Positions 48,223-59,648 of a stretch of 64,000 nt of DNA are shown here, one piece after another. Location: the NCBI RefSeq assembly GCF_001182745.1, contig NZ_LN868939.1:1922001-1986000 (forward strand), given 5' to 3'. Below the pieces are notes generated by a model that worked only from the letters and a program-made list of their open reading frames with translations, was not told the DNA's origin and did not search any database. The translations under genes were made by a program, and so were the position numbers. This stretch comes from Nocardia farcinica. Its GTDB lineage: Bacteria; Actinomycetota; Actinomycetes; Mycobacteriales; Mycobacteriaceae. The first letter of the stretch is position 1. Each line of letters opens with the position of its first letter.

Positions 48223-49467
48223 GGTGACCGCGCGGCGGCGCAGCCGCCGCTTGCCCTGGGCGAGCGCCGTGCGCAGGCCGCGGCGCTTGCCGGTGACCGG
48301 GTCGATCGTCGGGGTGGTGTTGCCGCCGAACCGGCGTTCCGAGGCGGTCTCGGGGGCGTCGTCGGCGGTGTGGCGCAGGTACTTGTTCGGCAGCGAGAGC
48401 TTCAGGATGGTGCGCCAGGCCTTGAAGTACTGCACCGGCAGCGAGCCGGTGGTGTAGGGCAGGTCGTACTTGTCGCACAGCTCGCGCACCCGCACCGCGA
48501 TATCGGCGTACCGGTTGCTCGGCAGGTCCGGGAACAGGTGGTGCTCGATCTGGTGGCTGAGGTTGCCGGTCATGAAGTGCATGAGCGGACCACCGGAGAT
48601 GTTGGCGCTGCCGAGCATCTGGCGCAGGTACCACTGGGCCTGCGTCTCGTTGTCGATGTCCTCCTTGGTGAACTTCTCCGCGCCGTCGGGGAAGTGGCCG
48701 CAGAAGATCACCGCGTTGGACCAGACGTTGCGAATCATGTTGGCGGCCAGGTTCGCCGTGAGCGTCGATTTCCAGGCCGGGCCGGTGAGCGCCGGGAAGA
48801 TCACGTAGTCCTTGAGGACCTGCTTGCCGACCTTGTTGATCACCTCGCGGCGCTTGCGCTCGAACTCCGCGCGCTCGGGCGTGCCCGGCTTGTAGCGCCC
48901 GGCGGCCAGCTTGCCCAGCTCCAGATGCTGGATGGCCACGCCGTATTCGAACATCAGCTGCAGGATCAGGTTGTAGACCGGGTTGCCGAGGTTGAACGGC
49001 TTCCACCGCTGATCGCGGGTGACCCGCAGCAGCCCGTAGCCGATGTCGTCGTCCATGCCGAGGACGTTGGTGTACTTGTGGTGCAGGTAGTTGTGGGTGT
49101 GCTTCCAGTGCTTGGACGGGCCGGTGTTGTCCCACTCCCACGAGGTCGAGTGGATCTCCGGGTCGTTCATCCAGTCCCACTGCCCGTGCATGACATTGTG
49201 GCCGATCTCCATGTTCTCGATGATCTTGGCCACGCCGAGCAGGGCGGTTCCGGCGAGCCACGCCGGACGGAAGGGACTGGCGAAAAGGATGGCGCGACCG
49301 CTGATCTCGAGGCCGCGCTGCAGCCTGATGACATTGCGGATGTAGCGCGCGTCCGATTCGCCGCGTGAACTCTCGATTTCCCGTCGGATCGCGTCGAACT
49401 CCGCACCCAGGGCCTCCACATCGGCCTCGGTGAGGTGTGCGTACTCCTTGACATCCGAGATCGCCAT
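48217..49467 (-). CDS. membrane fatty acid desaturase (DesA3-like), first copy
   Basis: 416 residues with the three histidine clusters of acyl-lipid/acyl-CoA desaturases: HNVMH (90-94), HNYLHH (125-130) and HQIEHH near residue 310, and about four membrane helices. It resembles mycobacterial DesA3 (Rv3229c), a stearoyl-CoA delta-9 desaturase that takes electrons from the Rv3230c-type reductase encoded nearby. It has its own promoter region with three 15-base-spaced GTTAC-type repeats directly before the ATG. The last codons and stop lie in palindromic repeat locus C. Confidence 0.92.
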   Translation of the reverse strand: MAISDVKEYAHLTEADVEALGAEFDAIRREIESSRGESDARYIRNVIRLQRGLEISGRAILFASPFRPAWLAGTALLGVAKIIENMEIGHNVMHGQWDWMNDPEIHSTSWEWDNTGPSKHWKHTHNYLHHKYTNVLGMDDDIGYGLLRVTRDQRWKPFNLGNPVYNLILQLMFEYGVAIQHLELGKLAAGRYKPGTPERAEFERKRREVINKVGKQVLKDYVIFPALTGPAWKSTLTANLAANMIRNVWSNAVIFCGHFPDGAEKFTKEDIDNETQAQWYLRQMLGSANISGGPLMHFMTGNLSHQIEHHLFPDLPSNRYADIAVRVRELCDKYDLPYTTGSLPVQYFKAWRTILKLSLPNKYLRHTADDAPETASERRFGGNTTPTIDPVTGKRRGLRTALAQGKRRLRRRAVTA

Positions 49468-49470
49468 GCC

Positions 49471-49507
49471 GGTTACACTACCGTAAGTTACGAGACCGTA
49501 GGTTGTG
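49471..49507. promoter_or_regulatory. triple 15-base-period repeat before the first desaturase
   Basis: GTTAC at 49472, GTTAC at 49487 and GTTGT at 49502 recur every 15 bases, with CCGTAR preceding the latter two. CGTAAGTTACG (49482-49492) is palindromic with 5-base arms. It lies 4-40 bases before the ATG, so it must overlap the promoter. The same unit is found at 52255-52276. Confidence 0.55.
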
Positions 49508-49555
49508 ACGTCTGTGGTAAATCCCGCATTGCGATTGTGATCGGCGAATGATAAT

Positions 49556-51010
49556 TCAGGCCGGGCGGCCGCGCATCCCGAAGCCGCCCAGGCGGATCCG
49601 GCCGCGCCCGCGCCGATTCGCCCGGCGCGTCGCCTGCTCCTCGCGTGCCTTGTCGCGCAGCGCGGTGCCCGCCTCGCGCAGCGCCGCGCGCTCGTGAGCG
49701 GCCTTGTCCTTCAGCGCCCGCTTGGCCTCGCGCAACACCTCTTTCTCGTGGCGCGCCTTCTCCTCGAGGGCGATCTTCGCCTCGTGCAGTGCCGAGCGCA
49801 GGCCGCGCCGCTTGCCGGTCACCGGATCGGTGATCAGCCGGTTGTGCTCGCCCCATCGCTCGGTGTGCGGCAACGTGATTCCGATGAACTTGCGCTCGGA
49901 GGAGGTCTCCGGGGCATCGTCGGCGGTGCGCTTGAGGAAGCGGTCCGGCAGGGCCAGCTTGTGGATGGTGCGGAAGGCCAGCAGGTACTGCTTGCCCAGC
50001 GAGCCGGTGGTGTAGGGCAGGTCGTACTTGTCGCACAACTCGCGCACCCGCTCGGCGATCTCCGGGTACCGGTTGCTCGGCAGATCGGGGAACAGGTGGT
50101 GCTCGATCTGATAGCAGAGATTGCCGCTCATGAACGCCATCGCCGGGCCCGCCTTGAAATTGGCACTGCCCAGCATCTGGCGCAGATACCACTCTGCGGG
50201 TGTCTCGTCCTCGAGCTGTTCGATGGTGAATTTCTCCGCGCCGTCGGGGAAATGGCCGCAGAAGATCACCGCGTAGGCCCACAGGTTGCGGATCAGGTTG
50301 GCGGTGGCGTTCGCCTTCAGCGTCGACTTCCAGGCCGGGCCGGTGAGCGCGGGGTAGATCACGAAATCCTTGGCGACCTGGCGGCCGATCTTGCGCGCGA
50401 AATCACGATTGGGCTTGGAGCGCAGTTCCCACGCCGGGGTGCCGGTCAGAACCTTCTCGATGCTCCAGTCGTGCAGCGCGATGCCCCACTCGAAGGTGGC
50501 CGCCAGCACCAGGTTGGCCAGCGGCTGCACCAGGTGGATCGGGCGCCACGGCTCGTCCCTGGTCATCCGCAGGATGCCGAAGCCGAGATCCTCGTCCTTG
50601 CCCAGGACGTTGGTGTAGGTGTGGTGGGAGTAGTTGTGCGCGCGCCGCCACTGCGCCGACGGGCCCGTCATGTCCCATTCCCAAGTGGTGGAATGTATTT
50701 CGGGGTCGTTCATCCAGTCCCACTGGCCGTGGCTGACGTTGTGGCCCAGCTCCATGTTCTCGATGATCTTGGCGACCGAGAGCAGGGCGGTGCCGGTGAG
50801 CCAGGCCCACCGGTTGCGGCTGCCGAAGAGCACCGCGCGACCGGCCACCTCCAGGCCGCGCTGGGCCGCGATGGTGCGGCGGATGTACTTCGCGTCACGC
50901 TCGCCGCGCGAGAGCTCGATCGAGCGGCGCACGGAGTCGAGTTCGTGCCCGAGCGCCTCGATGTCGGCGTCGGTGAGGTGGGAAAATGCCTGGATATCGG
51001 TGATGGCCAC
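49556..51010 (-). CDS. membrane fatty acid desaturase, second copy with coiled-coil tail
   Basis: 484 residues. Residues 1-400 parallel the first copy, with HNVSH, HNYSHH and HQIEHH-type boxes (here YQIEHHLFPDLPSNRYPEIA in part, with Tyr before Gln). After the shared TGKRRGLRSAL end, a tail of about 75 residues alternates Lys, Glu, Ala and Arg (EVLREAKRALKDKAAHERAA), a predicted long helix or coiled coil absent from the first copy, and ends in Gly/Arg. It lies 48 bases downstream of the reductase gene, which suggests they are an enzyme pair in one operon. Confidence 0.9.
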   Translation of the reverse strand: MAITDIQAFSHLTDADIEALGHELDSVRRSIELSRGERDAKYIRRTIAAQRGLEVAGRAVLFGSRNRWAWLTGTALLSVAKIIENMELGHNVSHGQWDWMNDPEIHSTTWEWDMTGPSAQWRRAHNYSHHTYTNVLGKDEDLGFGILRMTRDEPWRPIHLVQPLANLVLAATFEWGIALHDWSIEKVLTGTPAWELRSKPNRDFARKIGRQVAKDFVIYPALTGPAWKSTLKANATANLIRNLWAYAVIFCGHFPDGAEKFTIEQLEDETPAEWYLRQMLGSANFKAGPAMAFMSGNLCYQIEHHLFPDLPSNRYPEIAERVRELCDKYDLPYTTGSLGKQYLLAFRTIHKLALPDRFLKRTADDAPETSSERKFIGITLPHTERWGEHNRLITDPVTGKRRGLRSALHEAKIALEEKARHEKEVLREAKRALKDKAAHERAALREAGTALRDKAREEQATRRANRRGRGRIRLGGFGMRGRPA

Positions 51011-51058
51011 CGCCAGTCCCTTCTGTGGCTGGACGTTGCTGTCGAGGGTACGCGCCGC

Positions 51059-52195
51059 TCAGACGTCGAGGGTGCAGTCACCGGCCGCGGCGGAGATGCA
51101 GGTCTGCACCTTGTCGCCCTCGCGGCGCTCCTCGCCGTTGCGCAGATCGCGCGCGTGCCCGGAAGCCACTGTCACCACGCAGGTCTGGCAGATGCCCATG
51201 CGGCAGCCGAACGGCATCTGTACGCCCACCTGCTCGCCCGCCTCCAGCAGGCTGGTCGCACCGTCCACCTCGATGCTGCGCCCGGTCTTGCCGAAGGTCA
51301 CCGTGCCGCCCTCGCCGACCGCCGAGCGTTCCACCTCGAACCGCTCCACGTGCAGCCGATCCGAGAGGCCGGCGGCCTGCCAGTGCTGTTCGATCTCGTC
51401 GAGCAGCCCCGCGGGGCCGCACGCCCAGGTCTCGCGCTCGCGCCAGTCCGGGAACTTCGTGTCCAGGTCGGCGAGCGCGAACTTGCCGTGCTCGCCGGTC
51501 AGGTGCAGGTGCGAGGTGAAGCCGGGCCGGCGCTCGTGCAGGGCGCGCAACTCGGCGCCGAACATCACGTCCTGCTCGGTGCGCGCGGAATGCAGGTGCA
51601 CCACGTCGGGCATGCCACCGCGCCGGTCCATCGCGCGCAGCATCGACATCACCGGGGTGATGCCGCTCCCTGCGGTGAGGAAGAGCACCTTGGGCGGCGG
51701 CGGGGAGGGCATCACGAAGCCGCCCTGGGGCGCCTGCAACCGCACGATGGTGCCCGGTGCGACACCGCCGACCAGGTGGCTGGACAGGAAGCCCTCGGGC
51801 ATCGCCTTCACCGCGATGGAGATGACCTTCTTGCCGCCGTGCTCGGGCGAGCTCCAGTCCGGCGGGCAGGTCAGCGAGTACGACCGCCAGTGCCAGCGCC
51901 CGTCCACCAGCAGACCGATGCCGATGTACTGGCCGGGCTGGTACTTGAAGTCGAAACCCCACCCCGGCTTGATCACGATGGTGGCCGAGTCCGCGGTCTC
52001 CTTGCGCACGTCGATGATGCGACCGCGCAGCTCGCGCGCCGACCACAGCGGATTGGCCAGGTGCAGGTAGTCGTCGGGCAGCAGCGGCGTGGTCACCCGC
52101 GCGACGGCGCCGCGCAACACGTTGAGCCGACCTCCGCGCTCGGCGACACTCGCCGCCGGAGCCTCCAGCCAGTCACGGACATTCTTCAGGACCAT
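51059..52195 (-). CDS. ferredoxin-reductase fusion, electron donor to desaturase (Rv3230c type)
   Basis: 378 residues. FAD-binding region with WRSYSLT (about 120), NAD(P)-binding [18 protein letters not shown] (about 190), and a C-terminal plant-type [2Fe-2S] domain with ligands CRMGICQTC and a fourth Cys in VQTCISAA. The Rv3230c homologue passes electrons from NADPH to the DesA3 desaturase. Its place upstream of the second desaturase in the same orientation supports the same role. A GTTAC-type operator lies 60 bases upstream of the start. Confidence 0.92.
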   Translation of the reverse strand: MVLKNVRDWLEAPAASVAERGGRLNVLRGAVARVTTPLLPDDYLHLANPLWSARELRGRIIDVRKETADSATIVIKPGWGFDFKYQPGQYIGIGLLVDGRWHWRSYSLTCPPDWSSPEHGGKKVISIAVKAMPEGFLSSHLVGGVAPGTIVRLQAPQGGFVMPSPPPPKVLFLTAGSGITPVMSMLRAMDRRGGMPDVVHLHSARTEQDVMFGAELRALHERRPGFTSHLHLTGEHGKFALADLDTKFPDWRERETWACGPAGLLDEIEQHWQAAGLSDRLHVERFEVERSAVGEGGTVTFGKTGRSIEVDGATSLLEAGEQVGVQMPFGCRMGICQTCVVTVASGHARDLRNGEERREGDKVQTCISAAAGDCTLDV

Positions 52196-52254
52196 CGGTG
52201 CCGTTTCGTCTTTCTGTTCGTCCAGCCGCTCGTCGTCGGCCCCGTCCCCAGCCA

Positions 52255-52276
52255 GGTTACGGCATCGTAGGTTACG
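52255..52276. promoter_or_regulatory. double 15-base-period repeat before the reductase gene
   Basis: GGTTACG at 52255 and again at 52270, with CGTAGGTTACG (52266-52276) as in the desaturase promoter (CGTAAGTTACG). The shared motif predicts one regulator for both transcription units. Confidence 0.55.
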
Positions 52277-52314
52277 CGGCGTTGTGGTCGTTCGCAGCAG
52301 CTACACGGTCCCGT

Positions 52315-52878
52315 TCAGAGCAGGTCCAACAGGAACGGCAGCTCCTGGGGCGCGTACCAGGCCAACTGGTGGTCCTCGGCGTCACCCAGCACGAACTCCG
52401 CGTCGGGGTCGCCCAGATCCGCGGCATCGATCACATCGACGGCCTTGGCCACCGCCGGCTCGGCCTCGGCCAGGTCGACGTGGACCGAGGCGATCCGGTC
52501 GTAACCGACCGGGCCGGCGAGCTTGACCACCGCGTCGTCCAGGTCCGGGCGCAGCTTGGCCCCGGTCACGTCCGCGGCCACCACCGCGCGCCGGTACACC
52601 GGGCTGCCGGGGGCGTCGCCGGACCCGTCCTCGGGCGCCTCGGCGGCGTCCTCGCGCTCGGCGGCCAGCAGGCGCAGCGCGGCCCGCGCGGCCTCGCCCA
52701 TCGCCACCTCGGCCAGTTCCTCGTCGTCACCGGAGGCGTAGGCCTCGCGCAGCGCCGGGGTGACGGCGAAGGCGGTGCCGCCGAACGGGAAGATCTCGCG
52801 CTCGGTGACCAGGCGGCGCAGCATCGGCACCGTCGCGGGCAGGTAGACGCGCAGGGTGTTCTTCTCAGGCGCAGGCAC
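52315..52878 (-). CDS. DUF6912-type conserved protein (Rv3231c type)
   Basis: 187 residues. It opens LRVYLPATVPMLRRLVTE with GGTAFAVTPALREAY, matching the mycobacterial Rv3231c family as I recall it. An acidic, Ala-rich linker follows at about 75-95. No catalytic motif, signal or membrane helix. The start is the GTG at 52878, with GGAGGAG seven bases before it, inside the 3' end of the acyltransferase gene (14-base overlap), so translation is coupled. Function unknown; context is lipid metabolism. Confidence 0.75.
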   Translation of the reverse strand: MPAPEKNTLRVYLPATVPMLRRLVTEREIFPFGGTAFAVTPALREAYASGDDEELAEVAMGEAARAALRLLAAEREDAAEAPEDGSGDAPGSPVYRRAVVAADVTGAKLRPDLDDAVVKLAGPVGYDRIASVHVDLAEAEPAVAKAVDVIDAADLGDPDAEFVLGDAEDHQLAWYAPQELPFLLDLL

Positions 52879-54271
52879 CGAGCATCTCCTCCAAGGATTC
52901 GTGCACCGCGGCGGCCAGTACGCCGATGTCGGCCATCGCGTCGCGATCACCGTTGAGCCCGTAGAAGACGCGTCCGTCGTAGGACGTGATCCCGATGCTC
53001 GAGGCCTGATTGCGCAGCAGTGGCGACACCGGATACATCTCCAGCATCCGCGCGCCGCCGATGTACATCGGCTGCTGCGGACCCGGTGCGTTGGTGATCA
53101 CCAGATTGAACGTGTGCTCTGCGAACGTACTCGCCGCCCGCACACTCATCGCATGCAGGCTCGCTGGTGCGAATCCGGCCAGGTGCACCAGGGTGCGGGC
53201 GCGCACCCCGCGGTGGTGCCTGCCGTTGGCCTCGGTGGCGTGCGAGATGTGCGACAGCCGCATCACCGGATTCGGCTCGCCGACCGGCAGGTCGATGAGG
53301 AACGAGGACACCTCGCTGGCCGGGGCGACGCGGTCGGCTCCGTCGTCGTCGACATAGACCGACATCGGCACCACCGCGCGCAGCGTGCTCGATTCCAGCA
53401 GGCCCTCGCCGCGCGAGAGCAGCCAATTGCGCAGCGCGCCGGTCACCACCGCCAGGATGACGTCGTTGATCGAGCAGTCGAACCGCTTGCGGATGCTGCG
53501 GTGGTCGGCCAGATCGGTGCGCGCCACATCGAAGCGGCGGTGCCGCGAGGTGGGTGCGTTGAGCGGACTGTGTGGTGCGCCCGCGGCCACCGAACGCACC
53601 GCCGAGACGACCGAGTCCACCGCCCGGCCCGCCGCGCCGACCATCGCGAACGCCTGCGCGCTCGACTCGCGGACCACCGTCACCGCCTCACGCGGTGTGG
53701 CGGCCAGCCGCGACAGCGCGCCGAGCAGCAACTCCATGTCGGTGGGTTCGCGCGGTGGCTCCCAGGCGAAATCGGCCAGCTCGCGCGGCGAGGGGCTGGT
53801 GTCGAGGATGACGTGGCCGATCTCGAGCGCCTCGTCGCCGTCGACCAGTGCCGAATGGCTCTTGGTGAAGATCGCGCTGCGGCCACCGGCCAGGCCCTCG
53901 ATCAGGTACATCTCCCACAGCGGCCTGCTCTGGTCCAGCGGGCGCGACGCCAGGCGGGCCACCAGCTCGTGCAGCTGCTCCTCGGTGCCCGGGCTCGGCA
54001 GCGCGGAGCGGCGGATGTGATAGGTGATGTCGAAGCGGCTGTCCTCCACCCACACCGGCCTGCCCAGCGCCAGCGGCACCTCCCGCACCTTGCGCCGGTA
54101 GCGGGGGACCAGCGGGAGCCTGCTCTCCACCAGGTCGACCAGGCGGTCGTAGTCGAGGTCGTCGCCGGATTCGGGGCTGGCGAGGATCGCGAGGGAGCCG
54201 ATGTGGATCGGATTGCTGCTCGACTCGAGCCGGTAGAACGCCGCGTCCTGCGGCGTCAGTCTCGTGATCAC
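52865..54271 (-). CDS. WS/DGAT-family acyltransferase (Tgs3-like) with altered active-site motif
   Basis: 468 residues of the wax ester synthase/diacylglycerol acyltransferase family: N-terminal LTPQDAAFYRLESSSNPIHIG in part, NDVILAVVTGALRNWLL, and C-terminal FNLVITNAPGPQQPMYIGGA in part. The active-site motif HHxxxDG reads HSALVDG here, so the second His, the essential base in characterised members, is Ser. It may be inactive, or use another mechanism. Position equals Rv3234c (tgs3). GTG start at 54271; the gene overlaps the DUF6912-type gene downstream. Confidence 0.88.
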   Translation of the reverse strand: MITRLTPQDAAFYRLESSSNPIHIGSLAILASPESGDDLDYDRLVDLVESRLPLVPRYRRKVREVPLALGRPVWVEDSRFDITYHIRRSALPSPGTEEQLHELVARLASRPLDQSRPLWEMYLIEGLAGGRSAIFTKSHSALVDGDEALEIGHVILDTSPSPRELADFAWEPPREPTDMELLLGALSRLAATPREAVTVVRESSAQAFAMVGAAGRAVDSVVSAVRSVAAGAPHSPLNAPTSRHRRFDVARTDLADHRSIRKRFDCSINDVILAVVTGALRNWLLSRGEGLLESSTLRAVVPMSVYVDDDGADRVAPASEVSSFLIDLPVGEPNPVMRLSHISHATEANGRHHRGVRARTLVHLAGFAPASLHAMSVRAASTFAEHTFNLVITNAPGPQQPMYIGGARMLEMYPVSPLLRNQASSIGITSYDGRVFYGLNGDRDAMADIGVLAAAVHESLEEMLGACA

Positions 54272-54626
54272 GCTGCCCGATGCTCCTTCCGATGCCGTGC
54301 CACGCCTGATCCGCGCACACCGTCACCGCGTACACCGTCACCAGGGCCCGCTGTGGTGGCATGATGCTCCGATTCGATCACAGCGAGCACCCGCCTGCAT
54401 AGCACTGCGCGCGATCGGCCGGACCGCCGGGCGAGCCCCGGTCCGGCGCGCCCCACGCCCACCGAGGGTACGGTGAGAAACGGGCCGCCCGCGTGGTCGA
54501 CGCTGGTCACCCGCGCCCGGCGCGGCGACGCGACTACGATGAACCCGTGCTGCGGATTCCGCCGTGCCCGGCGGAGACCTGTAGGGGGGCCAAGTTGACA
54601 CACCGACCAGAGGACTGAAAAGACCC
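54272..54626. other. 355-base divergent region between the acyltransferase and secA1
   Basis: No gene is supported. It holds promoters for both genes. A possible secA1 -10 is TACGAT at 54535-54540, leaving a leader of about 80 bases. A short direct repeat (GTCACCGCGTACACCGTCACC, in part CGTCACC twice) lies around 54320-54345 on the acyltransferase side. Confidence 0.4.
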
Positions 54627-57440
<2,814 letters not shown>

Positions 57441-57452
57441 CGCGGTAATCGT

Positions 57453-57484
57453 CGAAGGCGCCCGGGAGTTCCCGGGCGCCTTCG
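57453..57484. terminator. strong hairpin between secA1 and the convergent LuxR gene
   Basis: A perfect 14-base stem (CGAAGGCGCCCGGG and its complement) with loop AGTT, 12 bases after the secA1 stop. Symmetric, so it may serve both directions. Confidence 0.85.
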
Positions 57485-57595
57485 CTCGTGCCGGGTGCTG
57501 AGGTCGGGCATCGGTGGCCCCCCGTATGTCCCGTCCGAAGGAGATCGTCGGCGGGTCCGGGCGCCGGACGGAGGACCGCGCGGTCGTCGGCCGAA

Positions 57596-58759
57596 TCAGG
57601 CGCCGGCTCGGTGGATCGCCTCGTGCTCTGCTCCGACGAACCAGCCCGTCGGGGTGAGTTCCGCGCCCATGCGCGGCACGTACTGGTCGAAGTAGACCCG
57701 CGAGATGAGTTCGCGGCGCGACCGCACGTTCGCCTTGTCGAACACCGACTTCAAATGGTCCTGCACGGTATAGGTCGACAGGTGCAGGGTCGCGGCGATC
57801 TCCTTGGTATCCACGCCCTGCAGCACCAGTTGCACGACGTCACGTTCGCGCGGGGACAGGCCGTAGGCCGCCACGACGATCGACACGATCTCCGGCGGCC
57901 TGGCCTCCTCGATGGTGATCACCACCTCGCCCTGCCTGCCGTCGCGGGAGATCAGCGGCCCGGCGTGCAGCACCAGCCACATTCCGCTGCCGGTGCGTAA
58001 CCGGCACCGCGGCGGCACCGTCGTCTCTCCGCGGCCGTAGCGCCGGGCCGCGCCGATCAGGGCCGCCACCGGCGCCAGCGGATCGCCACCCGCGACACCC
58101 AGGTCGAGGTCGGCCAGGCGCTGTTCGGCGCCCAGGCTCATCTGCGCGATCTGGTCGTCGGGACCGACGATCACCACCGCCGGGCCGGTGACGGTGGTGG
58201 GCGGGCGGCATTCGGCCAACCGCGAGAGCATCCCGGTGCGCACCCCGTGCGCGAACGGGGCCGCCAGCGAGGCGAGGAAATCCACCTCGGCCTCGTCGAA
58301 CGGTGCGTCGTCCGCGCCGCGGAACAGCGCCATCGCGCCCCACACGTCGCGTCCGTCCCGGAACGCCAGCCGCGCTTCGTCGGCGAACCCGAACCGCGGC
58401 TTCATGAAGCTCGCCATCCGGCCGGAGCGCTCGACCACACCGTTGGTCATCAGCGACACACCCGCCGCGGGCACCTCGGCGCGAGCCAGCTCCGTGAACG
58501 CGGTGGGCTCCACGGTGCCGTACTCGATGAGCCCGAACTCGTGGTCGTGGCTGTTCTTGTCGCGCAGGTCGCCGTACTTCCTGGCGCTGGTGAGCATGTG
58601 CGTGACCGGGTCGTGGGTGGCGATGCAGGCGCTCACCCACGGCACCGCCCGCGCCACCGAGGCCACCGCCTCCTCCAGAAAGGTGTCGAGGTCGAGGCCG
58701 GCGCGCGCGACCACGTCGACATCCTGTCGCACCCGCGCCGCCGTCAGTCCTCGAGCCAT
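57596..58759 (-). CDS. LuxR-family regulator with GAF-like sensor domain
   Basis: 387 residues from the ATG at 58759 (an open frame continues upstream, but without protein-like sequence). The N-terminal half (about 15-200) resembles a GAF sensor (FLEEAVASVARAVPWVSAC in part, DVWGAMALFRG, FLASLAAPFAHGVR). A PAS-like segment follows (about 205-300). The C-terminal HTH is LSPRERDVVQLVLQGVDTKE, then IAATLHLSTYTVQDHLKSVF, of LuxR/NarL type. Divergent from the PIG-L/FAD-oxidase operon, with a palindrome between, so it probably regulates that operon. Confidence 0.88.
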   Translation of the reverse strand: MARGLTAARVRQDVDVVARAGLDLDTFLEEAVASVARAVPWVSACIATHDPVTHMLTSARKYGDLRDKNSHDHEFGLIEYGTVEPTAFTELARAEVPAAGVSLMTNGVVERSGRMASFMKPRFGFADEARLAFRDGRDVWGAMALFRGADDAPFDEAEVDFLASLAAPFAHGVRTGMLSRLAECRPPTTVTGPAVVIVGPDDQIAQMSLGAEQRLADLDLGVAGGDPLAPVAALIGAARRYGRGETTVPPRCRLRTGSGMWLVLHAGPLISRDGRQGEVVITIEEARPPEIVSIVVAAYGLSPRERDVVQLVLQGVDTKEIAATLHLSTYTVQDHLKSVFDKANVRSRRELISRVYFDQYVPRMGAELTPTGWFVGAEHEAIHRAGA

Positions 58760-58795
58760 GCACCGATTGTGCGCCCCGGCCCGCCCGCGCACCAT

Positions 58796-58809
58796 CCCAG
58801 ATGTCTGGG
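58796..58809. promoter_or_regulatory. palindrome between the LuxR and PIG-L genes
   Basis: CCCAGATGTCTGGG, 6-base arms around TG, centred 43 bases before the LuxR start and 93 before the PIG-L start. It is a candidate operator for the LuxR-family protein. Confidence 0.4.
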
Positions 58810-58895
58810 TGGGCGGGGGCCCAGAACCGCCGGGCCGTGATTCCCCCGTCCGCGGGGATGGGCCGGGTGAGGGCGTGGCCCGCAGTGTTGTCGCC

Positions 58896-59648
58896 ATGAC
58901 TTCCCCCGCTCCCCACCTGCTCGTCGTGGTCGCGCACCCCGACGACGAGGCGTTCGGCTGCGGCTCGGTTCTCGCCCACGCCACCCGGCGCGGCCTGCGC
59001 AGCACGGTCGTGTGCGCGACCCGCGGCGAACTGGGCGAACCCGCGCCCGGCTCCGGCCTCACCCGCGCCGAACTCCCCACCGTCCGCGAGCACGAACTGC
59101 GCACCGCCTGCGCCCTGCTCGGCGTCGACCGGGTCGAGGTGCTCGGCTACCGCGACTCCGGCGTCGACGGTGCACCCGCCCCCGGCGCGCTCGCCGCCGC
59201 CGATCCGGCCGAGCTCGCGAACCGCGTCGCCGGCTACCTCGACGAGATCCGCCCCGACGTGGTCGTCACCCTCGACGCGAGCGACGGCCACCGCGACCAC
59301 GCCGCCATGCGGGACGCCACCCTCGCCGCGCTCGACATCGCGACGCACCGCCCGGCAGCCACCTACCTGTTCTGCCTGGCGCGCTCGCTGATGACCGAAT
59401 TCACCGGCGACGACCGCTACGGCACCCCCGACGCCGACATCACCCACGTCGTCGACGTCGCCGACCTGCTGCCGCTGCGGGAACGCGCGATCCGCGCGCA
59501 CGCCTCCCAGGTGCCGCCCTTCGACGCGATGAATCCCGCGCTGCGCCATGGTTTCCTCGCCGTCGACCGGCTCCGCCGCATCGACCCGCCGCCCACCGGC
59601 CCCGTCCGAACCTGCTGGATCCCCACCGACCGAAAGGCCCTCCGATGA
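58896..59648 (+). CDS. PIG-L family (LmbE-like) deacetylase
   Basis: 250 residues. Zinc-site motif AHPDDE (13-18) and GHRDHAAM for the third ligand, both intact. The family removes N-acetyl groups from GlcNAc-type sugars (mycothiol MshB, Mca, antibiotic pathways). The exact substrate is unclear; it is not obviously MshB because its partner is an FAD oxidase. The stop overlaps the next ATG (ATGA), so the two proteins are made together. Confidence 0.9.
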   Translation: MTSPAPHLLVVVAHPDDEAFGCGSVLAHATRRGLRSTVVCATRGELGEPAPGSGLTRAELPTVREHELRTACALLGVDRVEVLGYRDSGVDGAPAPGALAAADPAELANRVAGYLDEIRPDVVVTLDASDGHRDHAAMRDATLAALDIATHRPAATYLFCLARSLMTEFTGDDRYGTPDADITHVVDVADLLPLRERAIRAHASQVPPFDAMNPALRHGFLAVDRLRRIDPPPTGPVRTCWIPTDRKALR

